Positions 17,406 through 25,592 of a DNA stretch of 64,000 bases are shown here, piece after piece (within the stretch, counting starts at the first letter, position 1; the number at the start of each line of letters is the position of its first letter). The translations under genes were made by a program, and so were the position numbers. The notes under the pieces were generated by a model. That model was not told the origin of the DNA, made no database searches, and was given only the letters and a program-made list of their open reading frames with translations. This DNA is from Streptomyces sp. NBC_00154. Lineage in GTDB: Bacteria; Actinomycetota; Actinomycetes; Streptomycetales; Streptomycetaceae. Location: NCBI RefSeq assembly GCF_026342835.1, contig NZ_JAPEMI010000002.1, positions 1,550,001 through 1,614,000 on the forward strand. Reading direction: 5' to 3'.

Positions 17406-17600
17406 CGGGGCCGGATCACCTGGACGGTGAGGGGCTGCCACTGAGGGGATCGCCGCTGAGCCGGCCGCAAGGACGAGTGCCGGGCTTGGAGTCGGGCCGG
17501 TGGCGTCGGGCGGTTGGTCAATCAACTCGGTGGACAAGGAACTCTGGATCACTCCGCGGCCTTGCCCTCGTGTGCGCTCCAACTCGTAGCGTGTTCAGGC

Positions 17601-18581
17601 ATGGAGAACAGAACGCTGGGAGACAGCGAGATCGAGGTCAGTGCGCTGGGATTCGGGTGCTGGGCCATCGGCGGTAAGTGGCAGGACGCCGACGGGAACC
17701 CCCTCGGGTGGGGCACCGTCGACGACCAGGAATCCGTCGCGGCGATCCGTCGGGCGATGGAGCTCGGGGTCACCTTCTTCGACACCGCGGACGTGTACGG
17801 CACCGGCCGCAGCGAACGGGTACTGGGGCGGGCGCTCGCGGGTCGGCGGGACCAGGTGGTCATCGCCACCAAGTGGGGCAACGTCTTCAACGAGGAGACC
17901 CGCACGCTGACCGGTGAGGACACAACTGCCGCGTACGCGCGCCGCGCACTGACCGCGTCGCTGCGGCGGCTGGGCACCGATTGGATCGACGTCTACCAGC
18001 TGCATCTGGGCGACGTACCGCTGGACGAGGCAACCGAACTGCGCGAAACTTGCGAGGATTTCGTACGGGAAGGGCTCATCCGCGCTTACGCCTGGAGCAC
18101 CGACGATCCCGGGCGAGCGGCGCTCTTCGCCCACGGGCAGCACTGCGTGGGCGTCCAGCACGCGTGCAATGTGCTGGTGGACGCGCCTGAAATGCTGGCG
18201 TTGTGTGAGCAGCACGGACTCGCGTCCATCGTACGCAGCCCGCTCGCTATGGGCCTGCTCACCGGCAAGCAGGGCCCCTCGGGGCGCGGTGCAGCGGGTG
18301 ACATCCGTTCGGCGCCGCCGGCGTGGCTGCGCTGGTTCGACGAGGGTGGTGTACCCGCACCGCGATGGAGGGCGCGCATCAACGCCGTTCGGGACGTGCT
18401 CACCGCCGACGATCGCACGCTTGCACAGGGCGCCCTCGCGTGGCTGTGGGCGCGCAGCCCGCGGACGGTGCCGATCCCCGGCTTCCGCAGCGTCGCCCAG
18501 GCCGAGGAGAACGCCAGGGCCCTCCAGCGCGGCCCCCTGTCCAAGGCCCAGCTCTCCGAGGTCGCTGAGCTGCTGCAGTGA
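17601..18581 (+). CDS. Aldo/keto reductase
   Basis: The product is 326 residues, a TIM-barrel NADPH-dependent carbonyl reductase. It opens MENRTLGDSEIEVSALGFGC. The catalytic tetrad is visible: Asp and Tyr in FFDTADVYGTGRSERVLG, Lys in VVIATKWGNVF, and His in DVYQLHLGDVPLD. The end, IPGFRSVAQAEENARALQRG, is the NADP-phosphate-binding close of the AKR family. The physiological substrate is unknown; such enzymes detoxify aldehydes or ketones. The ATG at 17601 is chosen over longer frames because it starts the conserved strand. It stands alone. Confidence 0.92.
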   Translation: MENRTLGDSEIEVSALGFGCWAIGGKWQDADGNPLGWGTVDDQESVAAIRRAMELGVTFFDTADVYGTGRSERVLGRALAGRRDQVVIATKWGNVFNEETRTLTGEDTTAAYARRALTASLRRLGTDWIDVYQLHLGDVPLDEATELRETCEDFVREGLIRAYAWSTDDPGRAALFAHGQHCVGVQHACNVLVDAPEMLALCEQHGLASIVRSPLAMGLLTGKQGPSGRGAAGDIRSAPPAWLRWFDEGGVPAPRWRARINAVRDVLTADDRTLAQGALAWLWARSPRTVPIPGFRSVAQAEENARALQRGPLSKAQLSEVAELLQ

Positions 18582-18764
18582 GAGGTCCGGCAAAGCGCCG
18601 TTCCGCGCGACGAAACCTCAACTGCTGTCCGAGGGGCCATGCGAAAGCGTAAGAGCGGGAAGTCAAGGGTTCGCTGCCGGCTGGCGAGGCTTCAGCAGAG
18701 ACCACGGCTGTGATGGACACCTTCACCTTGGACTTGCTTCGGTGCCCACCTCCCGACGTCCCGT

Positions 18765-18902
18765 GTTGCCAGTGCCGACCTGGCTGGAGGGGTTGGGCGG
18801 CGAGGCACATGGCCACTGCGACCGGCAGATGATCGACACGGTCTGCTACGTCGTCGACCACGGCATCAAGTGGCGGTCCATTCCCGCAGACTTCCCGGTT
18901 TC
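18765..18902 (+). pseudogene. N-terminal remnant of an IS5-family transposase
   Basis: The frame reads LPVPTWLEGLGGEAHGHCDR then QMIDTVCYVVDHGIKWRSIP and ADFP. It matches the N-terminal helix region of streptomycete IS5-like transposases, where WL.GxGGRPE.HCHR...D.VRYLV.NGIKWRAMPADFP is usual. The frame collapses immediately after ADFP, and no catalytic domain follows. It is a short scar of a lost element. Confidence 0.55.
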
Positions 18903-19589
18903 CTGTGGGCGATGACTCTGCTCATGGGCCGCCGCCTCGCCTGCCGAACCAGCACCCGCGCCATCCCGGCTGTCCTCTGACATCGCATCTTGACCGATTG
19001 CCACTGATTCCTCATGCCGCCTGTCGCTCTCGCGGCTTGACAGACGGCATGAGGGATCAGAGACAGAGGACACAGCCAGCTGCGGCCCTGGGGGCCTGAG
19101 TCACGGCGCCAGGTTGCTGAACGCGCCCAGTAGCTGTTGAGCGGCCAACACGCTCCGCCAGGCGTTTCGTCCTGCACCCCCTCGATCTTCGCCGGCACCG
19201 ACTTAAGACCCAGCGCCCCCGTCAGTTCCCTGGCCCGCGTCCCGCCCCGGCCCGTGCAGTGCGCTACCACCGCGCCCAGGTATGACCTGGCCGTGTCCTG
19301 CAACGGGAAGAGCGACGCCCTGCCCAGGTCGCCATCGGACGGAGGCACCTCACGGACACCGGCCCGGCACCGAGGGTCTCTCAGAGTTCAGGCCAGGCCG
19401 GTTCCTCATCGTCGATCAACTGGCTCAGCTCACACATGCCCGCATCGTCGCACCCGCACCTTGCGCCCCAACCGGCAGGGCGCTTCGACGAACCGAACGC
19501 CTGTCGGGATGACGTCTGAAGCCGTGGAACCGACCGCCCGGCCGCAGAGGGGTGAGCTCCTCGATGCGCGATTCGCTTGTAGGTAGTCG
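18903..19589. other. Gene-poor stretch with one strong hairpin
   Basis: No frame here has recognisable content over its whole length. A minus-strand segment around 19170-19300 reads ARELTGALGLKSVPAKIEGV, which resembles the C-terminal part of small accessory proteins found beside insertion sequences, but it is not carried by an intact gene. The most notable feature is the 21-bp-arm hairpin at 19005-19059. Confidence 0.3.
19005..19059. repeat. 21-bp imperfect inverted repeat
   Basis: Arms at 19005-19025 (starting TGATTCCTCATGCCG) and 19039-19059 (ending CGGCATGAGGGATCA) match at 19 of 21 positions around a 13-base loop. Both mismatches are transitions that could form G-U pairs in one RNA strand, which hints at selection on an RNA structure. 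It may be a terminator or the end of a lost element. Confidence 0.5.
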
Positions 19590-20147
19590 TCATGCGCGCA
19601 GGTCGAGCAGCATGACGTCATAGAGGTCCGGGCCCTCCCACGGGCGCGCCTCGCCGATCTTGCGGTAGCCCCACGCCCGGTAGGCGGCCGACGCTGCCTT
19701 GCTGTCCGGGTGGACGTTCAGCAGCACCCGCTCGGCCTTGATGCCGTCAAGCAAGGCCTCGTGCAGACGTCGCGCGACACCCTGCCCGCGCCACGGTCCG
19801 CGCACGGCAAGTTCCATGAGGCCGAAGGTGCGGTGCCCATCCTCGCGCCGCATGTCGGCGGGCACGGGAGCGGTCAGTTCGTCCCACCACCCTGTGTCAG
19901 GCTCGAGTGGATAGCCGTAGGCCATGCCGACTGGCTCGCCGTCCTCGGTATGGGCCAGGGCGGCGCGAAAAGTGCGCTTGCGGGTCTGGAAGCGAAAGTG
20001 CCGGAACGTGGCCGCGACATCGTCCGCGGCCTCGTTGTACGGCGGTTCCGCAAAGACGTCGGCATAGACCCGCCTGAACGAGACCTCAGCCTGTGCTGCG
20101 GCCGAGCTGTCTATCCGCTCTACCGTGATGGTTCCCTGTGGCGTCAT
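19590..20147 (-). CDS. GNAT-family N-acetyltransferase
   Basis: The product is 185 residues. The acetyl-CoA loop is present as LMELAVRGPWRGQGVARRLH (the R/QxxGxG/A motif). It is preceded by the beta-strand GEPVGMAYGYPL and followed by the VLLNVHPDSKAASAAYRAWGY end, the DxxNxxAxxxYxxxGF-like motif B of the fold. It should transfer an acetyl group from acetyl-CoA to an amine on a small molecule or protein; the substrate is unknown. The ATG at 20147 is preceded by GAGGGGG at 6 bases. A longer version would start within the neighbouring degraded locus. Confidence 0.87.
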   Translation of the reverse strand: MTPQGTITVERIDSSAAAQAEVSFRRVYADVFAEPPYNEAADDVAATFRHFRFQTRKRTFRAALAHTEDGEPVGMAYGYPLEPDTGWWDELTAPVPADMRREDGHRTFGLMELAVRGPWRGQGVARRLHEALLDGIKAERVLLNVHPDSKAASAAYRAWGYRKIGEARPWEGPDLYDVMLLDLRA

Positions 20148-20344
20148 GTGGTGCCCCCTCGGACGTTCTCGCGGATGCACTCACCACGCTCTCGGGCAGT
20201 GGCACCCGCACGCCAGTCTCAACCCTACTCAGTACCTCACGGAGCCATGGAACAGCTGTACGGCAGCCCGGTACCGCAACCGCAGCAGCCGGCCCGTCCG
20301 CCGCTACTGTGGTCGCCGGAGCTTCGTAGCGACCGGTATGGCCG

Positions 20345-20701
20345 TCACCAACCGTTCTGGCTGGAGCCTCGGAGTGCGCCGCCGATGGCGCCGGCGATCT
20401 GGGCGGGCAGGTAGGCGGCGACCTCGCGGGCAGTTGGCCCGTCGCACGTCAAGCGACCGGTCCGCCATGCGGCGAGCGTGACGACCGGGTTGAAGTGGAC
20501 GCCGGAGACCGGACTGAGCGGCGCGATGAACACGGCAAGGCCGAACACGGCTGCCGGCGAGTCGGCGAACAGCTGCGCGCCCACGTCGCGGGACAGCTCG
20601 GTTGACTGAATGCCAGGGCCCACCACGACCGTCACCAGGACGGCCGCACCGATGAACTCGGCTGCGACACGGCGGCCGAGAGAGGCTATGGAAGTCGTCA
20701 G
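20345..20701 (-). pseudogene. Truncated aquaglyceroporin (MIP family) of an arsenic locus
   Basis: The minus-strand frame from 20701 reads TTSIASLGRRVAAEFIGAAV, then LVTVVVGPGIQ, then the first pore motif as FNPVVTLAAWRTGR (the first NPA box, here NPV). It ends after LPAQIAGAIGGALRGSSQNG at 20345. A MIP channel needs about 230 residues, six helices and a second NPA box; this one has roughly half. It overlaps the arsR stop in the CTGACG sequence, so the only upstream initiator is CTG, with a GTG at 20635 inside the first helix. In streptomycete ars operons this channel helps arsenite efflux; here it cannot be functional. Confidence 0.75.
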
Positions 20702-21114
20702 CAGGCCCCGACCTCGGTCGGCTCGGCGGAGGTCTGCAGGAGCGAGGACAGTCGGGCCAGCGCGGCGGGCAGCACCCAGTAGTAGACCCAGGTCCCTCGC
20801 CGCTCAGAGCCCACCAGGCCCGCTTCCCGCAGCACCTTCAGAGGATGCGAGATCGTTGGCTGTGACACGTCGAACGGCCCGGTCAGGTCACACACGCAGG
20901 CCTCGCCACCCTCGTGGGAGGCGATCAGCGACAGCAGCCTCAGCCGCACCGGGTCCGAGAGCGCCTTGAACATGCGCGCCAGGTCGCCGGCGTCCGCCTC
21001 GCCCAGCGGTTCGCGGACCATCGGCGAGCAGCACACCGCCTGTTCGTCCTGCCTGAGAACCCGATGTTGACGCTTATCGATTCTGGTGGCAACCTCGGAC
21101 TTGTCGAGCTGCAT
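20698..21114 (-). CDS. arsR: ArsR/SmtB-family metalloregulator
   Basis: The product is 138 residues with a winged helix. The alpha-3 region ARMFKALSDPVRLRLLSLIA leads to the metal-sensing ACVCDLTGPF (CVCDL motif) and the recognition helix VSQPTISHPLKVLREAGLVG. Extra N-terminal cysteines (QAVCCSPMV) occur in actinobacterial arsenite sensors. It should repress its own operon until As(III) or Sb(III) binds. One oddity is that the recognition helix has SHPLKVL where SHHLKVL is almost universal, so DNA binding may be weakened. The ATG at 21114 overlaps the probable operator, which implies a leaderless message or a later start, for example the GTG at the CCSP segment. Its downstream partner is truncated. 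Confidence 0.8.
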   Translation of the reverse strand: MQLDKSEVATRIDKRQHRVLRQDEQAVCCSPMVREPLGEADAGDLARMFKALSDPVRLRLLSLIASHEGGEACVCDLTGPFDVSQPTISHPLKVLREAGLVGSERRGTWVYYWVLPAALARLSSLLQTSAEPTEVGAC

Positions 21115-21128
21115 CGATGAATGTCGAT
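21113..21128. promoter_or_regulatory. ArsR-type operator
   Basis: ATCGATGAATGTCGAT is an inverted repeat (ATCGA/TCGAT, 6-bp spacer) at the 5' end of arsR. ATCGA-type palindromes are the usual operators of actinobacterial ArsR repressors. It overlaps the first candidate start codon, so repressor and polymerase would compete. Confidence 0.6.
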
Positions 21129-21518
21129 ACAGAAGCAGATGAGGGAGACCGTCATGTCCCGTGTTCAGCTCGCCCTGCGCGTCGGTCACCCTGGCATCCA
21201 CAACGGACATCAACGGCGGCCCACAACTGCAGTGTTGGGCGGGATTGAACGGGCTTGGCACCCCGGGTGGGAGCTGCCACAGCGGGTGCCACGCCGAACA
21301 TCGCACCACGGAGCGCCCTCCCAGAGCCATCACGGACCCGCGGAAGGGCGCTCAACCATGGCCAACGCTGAAAACTGCCGACCAGCTCAGCAGCAGTTCA
21401 CAGCGTTGATCGATTACGTGACCGCAGGTTGGGAATGCGGCCTGATCGCACCCAGAGGCGGTTGACGCGCCCAATGAGACTCCACCGATCGCGTGGCCAT
21501 GCAAATACCCAGGGATCC
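21129..21518. other. Intergenic region upstream of arsR
   Basis: No gene is supported here. Short frames on both strands lack similarity and coding bias. It separates arsR (leftward) from the 3' end of the DUF4328 gene and probably carries the arsR promoter next to the operator at 21113-21128. Confidence 0.4.
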
Positions 21519-22199
21519 TCAGGATCCCGCTTGGCCCGCCGGGCGGACCTCAGCGGGCGCCATCGCAGTCAGTGCGGCGCGCTCCAACCTGCGAATGAGC
21601 TGCAAGACGACGATGATCGATAGCGCAGCGGCACAAATGTCCAGACCATCGCTGAACATGATCTGACGCAGGGCCTGGCGAGCCTGGCTCGTGGTGGCCG
21701 CCTTCTTGAGATGCTCGGGGGCATCGCTGTATGCATTCGCGGCGACGAGGACGGACAGCCACCATGCCGTGAGCAGGGGATGTCCGCGACGACGCTGCGG
21801 TTCCGGCCGACTGGCAGCCCACAGGTCGTTGATGAACATCTTGGGTATGAAGAGCTGCCCCAGCGGTATCACCCAGCCGAAGACCAGCCACGCCCTGTGC
21901 CGACGCTGTCCCTGGCGCCAGATCACATCCGCGAGGTCGCGCATGTTGGCGAGCCAGATGCTGAACTGGAGCAGGGCCAGGAGTAGCAGCCCCGTGCGCC
22001 AGCCCATCAGGTTTCTGAAATACGTGTCGACCTCGACCAATGGGTTGTCGACGTACGGCCCTGGTGTCGGCGGTCCCGCCAGCAGTTCGTACTTGTGCCA
22101 GGCTGCCAGCCCAGCGGCGACAGTCACCAGCGCGAACGTGGCAAGCGCGCCGCAGGCAAACCGGGCCTGCCCGCGTGGCACCCTGACTGCACCAGCCAC
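21519..22199 (-). CDS. DUF4328-family membrane protein
   Basis: The product is 226 residues with four to five hydrophobic segments: FACGALATFALVTVAAGLAA, TGLLLLALLQFSIWLANM, HRAWLVFGWVIPLGQLFIPK, PLLTAWWLSVLVAANAY, and the final LDICAAALSIIVVLQLIRRL. The signature GWVIPLGQLFIPKMFINDLW, followed by ASRPEP, is the core of DUF4328, where a helix is followed by P(K)xxxDDIWRAS. The family is widespread in Streptomyces and its function is unknown. The start is the GTG at 22199, with a G-rich ribosome site upstream. The following 458 bp to 22657 hold no gene I can support. Confidence 0.8.
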   Translation of the reverse strand: MAGAVRVPRGQARFACGALATFALVTVAAGLAAWHKYELLAGPPTPGPYVDNPLVEVDTYFRNLMGWRTGLLLLALLQFSIWLANMRDLADVIWRQGQRRHRAWLVFGWVIPLGQLFIPKMFINDLWAASRPEPQRRRGHPLLTAWWLSVLVAANAYSDAPEHLKKAATTSQARQALRQIMFSDGLDICAAALSIIVVLQLIRRLERAALTAMAPAEVRPAGQAGS

Positions 22200-22657
22200 T
22201 TCACACCCCCTGGAAGCCGCCCGTTCGGACTTCCCGTAGGGCGGCAGCGGATCTTACCTCCCAGGGAAGCTGATGCCACAGCTCCCGCTCGTGAGCCCGG
22301 CGGCACTGGGATCCGTAGCACGTCAGGCGGCGGTGAGTGGCCTCCGAAGCCGGCGAGGCGCATCCGGCGCAGGGGAGGTCAGGTCACCCGGGTGAGGGCG
22401 GCCTGATCCGCCTCGGCTGCGTGGACGGCACCGAAGACGACTGTCGAACCCCCGGGACGGTTGCACTGCAGAGAGATCTTTTTTGACACCACTTGCTGTA
22501 GCAGCTGGGGTTGAGCGGGAAGCAAGCGCAGGAGGCCCGTCCTGTGGCAGGGGCGTCGCTGACCTGATCAGGACAGAGGTACCGATCAACGCGCGCACAG
22601 CGAGCTGAGTGCCCAACTGTGCTGCATCGGTCCCCGTATCACGGCGCGCAGCTACGC

Positions 22658-23230
22658 ATGCTCGAGGGCACCGATAGCCTCGGCCGTGTGATCGATGAAG
22701 CAACCCAGTGGCGTCGGTTTGCTGCGCTGCTGCCACCCTCTGACGCTGCGAAATTTATGGACTGCTGGGACATCGGGGAGCAGGAAGTCGGACTCGACCA
22801 GCTCGTCGCCGGCCTTCTGAGGCATCAGGTGCCGATCAGCGAGACCGTGCGGGCCGAGATCGCCGTAGCGGCTGAGCTATGGGGCATGCGGACAGCACTC
22901 GCTCCCGGCCTCGGCCGATGCCTCGACGACCACCAGGAGGCCAGCAGGCTCAGGGTGATCGAGCATGCCGACACCGTCCCGTTGCCCGGATCCTCCGTAG
23001 CCACCGATACGGCACTGGCTGGTCTCCTGGTTGTCCCGTGGATTGCCTGTACGCGTTGTGGCCGAGTGCTTGCGCGTGCGCACAACCAGGAGCCGTGGGG
23101 TGACCTGTCCTACCTTGCAAGGCACTATGTGTTGTTCGTTCCTGGGCGGAGCACGTTGACGGCGCTGTTCGCTCCCGACTCAGCCTGGGGCGCCTTGAGG
23201 GAGTTGCGCATGTCCTGCGTCCGGGGCTAG
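22658..23230 (+). CDS. Hypothetical streptomycete protein with CxxC motif
   Basis: The product is 190 residues and soluble. The N-terminal half (QWRRFAALLPPSDAAKFMDC, WDIGEQEVGLDQLVAGLLRH) is helical and acidic. The second half contains LAGLLVVPWIACTRCGRVLA, a single CxxC that could hold zinc only with partner residues, and then PWGDLSYLARHYVLFVPGRS. I recall similar uncharacterised streptomycete proteins but cannot assign a role. The ATG at 22658 starts the conserved-looking MLEGTDSLGRVIDE; the GTG at 22619 is an alternative. It runs convergently toward the IS701-type remnant. Confidence 0.55.
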   Translation: MLEGTDSLGRVIDEATQWRRFAALLPPSDAAKFMDCWDIGEQEVGLDQLVAGLLRHQVPISETVRAEIAVAAELWGMRTALAPGLGRCLDDHQEASRLRVIEHADTVPLPGSSVATDTALAGLLVVPWIACTRCGRVLARAHNQEPWGDLSYLARHYVLFVPGRSTLTALFAPDSAWGALRELRMSCVRG

Positions 23231-23279
23231 ACACCCGTTTCGGCAGCCATACGGCCATCAGAAACGTCGAGCCCCGCAG

Positions 23280-23834
23280 GATCATGGCGCGGGCGAGGTC
23301 GTTCTTGGTGGTGAAGTCATGCTCGTTGGGGATCCTGGCCGCTCGGCAGCGCTCCCGGTCTTCGGTCCAGGACTTGGGTAGATAGAGCTCGCGGTCGACC
23401 AGGGCGTGCCCGCGGGTGGTGGCGTAGGCGGCGAAGACACCGATCTGGCAGTTCTCGGTCCGGCCCGCGGTCCCGGAATATTGCCGTTGCACCCCGGCCG
23501 AGGTGGTGCCCTTCTTGACGAAGCCGGTGTCGTCGATGATCAACACACCCTCTGATGTGCTGAGTTGCTCTGCTGCATAGGACTGCAGGTCATCGCGGAG
23601 ACGGTCGGTGTCCCAGCGGCTGTGGGACGGCAAGTGCTGGAGTCCGTCCGGGGTGGCATGGCCGGCGTACTCAGCAAGCTGCCAGCCGTTCTTGCGGCCT
23701 ACCGGGCCCAGCAGCCCGCGCACGTAATCCCGCATCCGGCGTCGTGGTTCTATCCGGGCGAAGCAGGCTCCGGCCCGCAGGAATAGATTCTCGAGTTCAT
23801 GGTCCCAGGCACTCGTGGGCACATCATTGATCAC
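23280..23834 (-). pseudogene. IS701-family transposase, 3'-truncated
   Basis: The minus-strand frame from 23834 contains RAGACFARIEPRRRMRDYVR, GLLGPVGRKNGWQLAEYAGH, EGVLIIDDTGFVKKGTTSAG (first catalytic Asp), and TENCQIGVFAAYATTRGHAL followed by VDRELYLPKSW, all typical of IS701 transposases. Similarity stops near KNDLARAMI at about 23280. The rest of the open frame is unrelated, so the second Asp and the Glu are missing. It lies immediately before the dormancy island, a likely old insertion boundary. Confidence 0.8.
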
Positions 23835-24178
23835 GCCTATGGACTGCTCGGACCGCTGTCACTACATGCGGCGCGGCCACCCGTTCGCGGGACGGTCTGC
23901 CAAGACCGCCCCGCAGCCAAACCCACCCCGCTACAATCTCCACACTCAAGCCGTTGACCAGCGGTAATGGAGAAGTTCGGCTGGAGTACTAGGCCGCGCC
24001 GGCTCAGGACCTCGACGCGGCCGAGGCGCTTCTAGCCGCGGGTGCGTGGGTCGACGGGGCTGATCGCCAGGGCAACAGCCCAGCTCAACGCCGGTGTCAG
24101 ACCTTGGATCTGGGGCAGACCCACACCACCCACCAGAGGCAGGCGCCGCCGATACGTGTACCGTCCGTCGTCCCGCAT

Positions 24179-24192
24179 GGGCCGATCGGCCC
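24179..24192. promoter_or_regulatory. DosR/OsdR-type box (perfect palindrome)
   Basis: GGGCCGATCGGCCC is a perfect 14-bp palindrome ending 66 bp before the CBS-BON gene at 24259. It is the cleanest copy of the motif that recurs before most genes of the island. The surrounding 23835-24258 region otherwise holds no supported gene. Confidence 0.65.
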
Positions 24193-24258
24193 TTGGCCCG
24201 GGCTCCAGCCGTGGAAGACTGGGAGGTAGGCCAGCTCGGCGCGAGTGAGGAGCCCACC

Positions 24259-25131
24259 GTGACTGAACGCGAGAAGACCTCGGCAGGGGCCGAAGCTCGC
24301 CGCGCGGTGCCGGCGAAGGCATGGAGGCCCACCGACGAACCCCTACGGCAGGACATGTTGCTGCGCTACCTCGGCGCGGTGGCCACGGTGTCCGCCAAGC
24401 AGGCGGCGGCACGGCGCCCGACCGTTCCCGAGACGGCTCCGGCCGGTCGGGTGAAGAAGTCCACCGAGCCGTCCGGTGCCGAACCCGCGCCTCTGCTGGT
24501 GCGTGACGTCATGGACATACCGGCCGCATCGGTGCGCGGCGACATGCCGTTCCTGGACATCGCGCGGAGCTTGACGCGTGAACACCTCGGATCCCTGCCG
24601 GTGGTCGATGCCGACGACCGGGTGATGGGTGTGGTGTCGGAGTCCGACCTGCTGGCGAAGGCCGCGGTGGAGGCATCCGGATACGAACCCGGTCCGATCG
24701 GCCGGCTGAGGGAACGGCGGCTGCACGACAAGGCCCGTGCCGAGACCGCCGAGACGTTGATGACCACTCCGGCCGTCACTGTGTTCCCAGGTTCGACCGT
24801 CGCCGAAGCCACCTGGCTCGTGTCCCTGTCGCGTCTCAAGCGCCTGCCGGTGACGGACCATGAGGGCCGCCTGGTCGGTGTCGTGCACAGGAACGCACTG
24901 CTTAACGCGCTGATACGCGATGATGCCGGGATTCGCGAGGAGATCGAGTTGAGAATCCTCGCCGAACACTTTCCGGCTGCACGGAACACCGTCGAGGTCG
25001 ACGTGCGCAATGGCGTGGTGGACGTCAGGGGCCAGATGGCGGAAGACGAGGTTCCGCGGCTCCTCGCCGAGATCAAGGACATCGACGACGTGACCGAAGT
25101 GATCGATCACCTGAAACTTGTCACAGGGTGA
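24259..25131 (+). CDS. CBS-CBS-BON domain protein
   Basis: The product is 290 residues, longer than its six paralogues because of an 85-residue N-terminal extension of low complexity. Two CBS motifs follow (VRDVMDIPAASVRGDMPFLD, LPVVDADDRVMGVVSESDLL; then AETLMTTPAVTVFPGSTVAE, LPVTDHEGRLVGVVHRNALL). A C-terminal BON-like domain ends it (VEVDVRNGVVDVRGQMAEDE, VTEVIDHLKLV). Paired CBS domains bind adenosine nucleotides, and BON domains contact membranes or lipids. A role in sensing the adenylate energy state is therefore plausible but not shown. GAGGAG lies 7 bases before the GTG at 24259. A dormancy box precedes it. Confidence 0.85.
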   Translation: MTEREKTSAGAEARRAVPAKAWRPTDEPLRQDMLLRYLGAVATVSAKQAAARRPTVPETAPAGRVKKSTEPSGAEPAPLLVRDVMDIPAASVRGDMPFLDIARSLTREHLGSLPVVDADDRVMGVVSESDLLAKAAVEASGYEPGPIGRLRERRLHDKARAETAETLMTTPAVTVFPGSTVAEATWLVSLSRLKRLPVTDHEGRLVGVVHRNALLNALIRDDAGIREEIELRILAEHFPAARNTVEVDVRNGVVDVRGQMAEDEVPRLLAEIKDIDDVTEVIDHLKLVTG

Positions 25132-25592
25132 CGCCGGAGTCCCGACTTGCATCAGCAGGCAATCGGTCCACGCTCTCGCTCGACCGGGTACCCGATCTGG
25201 CGCCCAGCGTGATGGTGATCCCGGGAGGGACTTCGATTGTGTTCTGGACGATGCAGTGTGAGATCACCGCCCGGAACGACCCGGCGCGGTACGGATCCAT
25301 TCCGGGTCGTCCACGGAGATGCTCAGCGAACCGACCCGCGCGCGTCAAGGAGGCCCGGGCCTCGCTTCGGCCGTGGGGCTCGCACGTAGTGTCCAGCACC
25401 GCGCGGGCCATCTCGGCGGGCTGTCGGCCGCGGCTGGTTCCGCTCGACGAGAGCCCATAGATTCCGGGCACTGCCCCAAGCGCTGCCCGACTGTACGGCT
25501 GAGTCGGTTGGAGTCACCAGGTGCCGCGTGGCGGTCGGTCCTACCGTGGAGGTGTGACCCGCCCGGGATGTGAGGGTCACGATGGAGGCACT
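25132..25592. other. Intergenic region before the sensor kinase, possible small minus-strand frame
   Basis: No recognisable gene. A minus-strand frame from about 25409 to 25121 (MARAVLDTTCEPHGRSEAR, later PYRAGSFRAVISHCIVQNTI) keeps moderate GC-rich third positions and overlaps the end of the CBS gene. It could be an unrecognised small protein, but support is weak. The kinase promoter must lie here, yet no clear copy of the 14-bp box was found. Confidence 0.25.
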
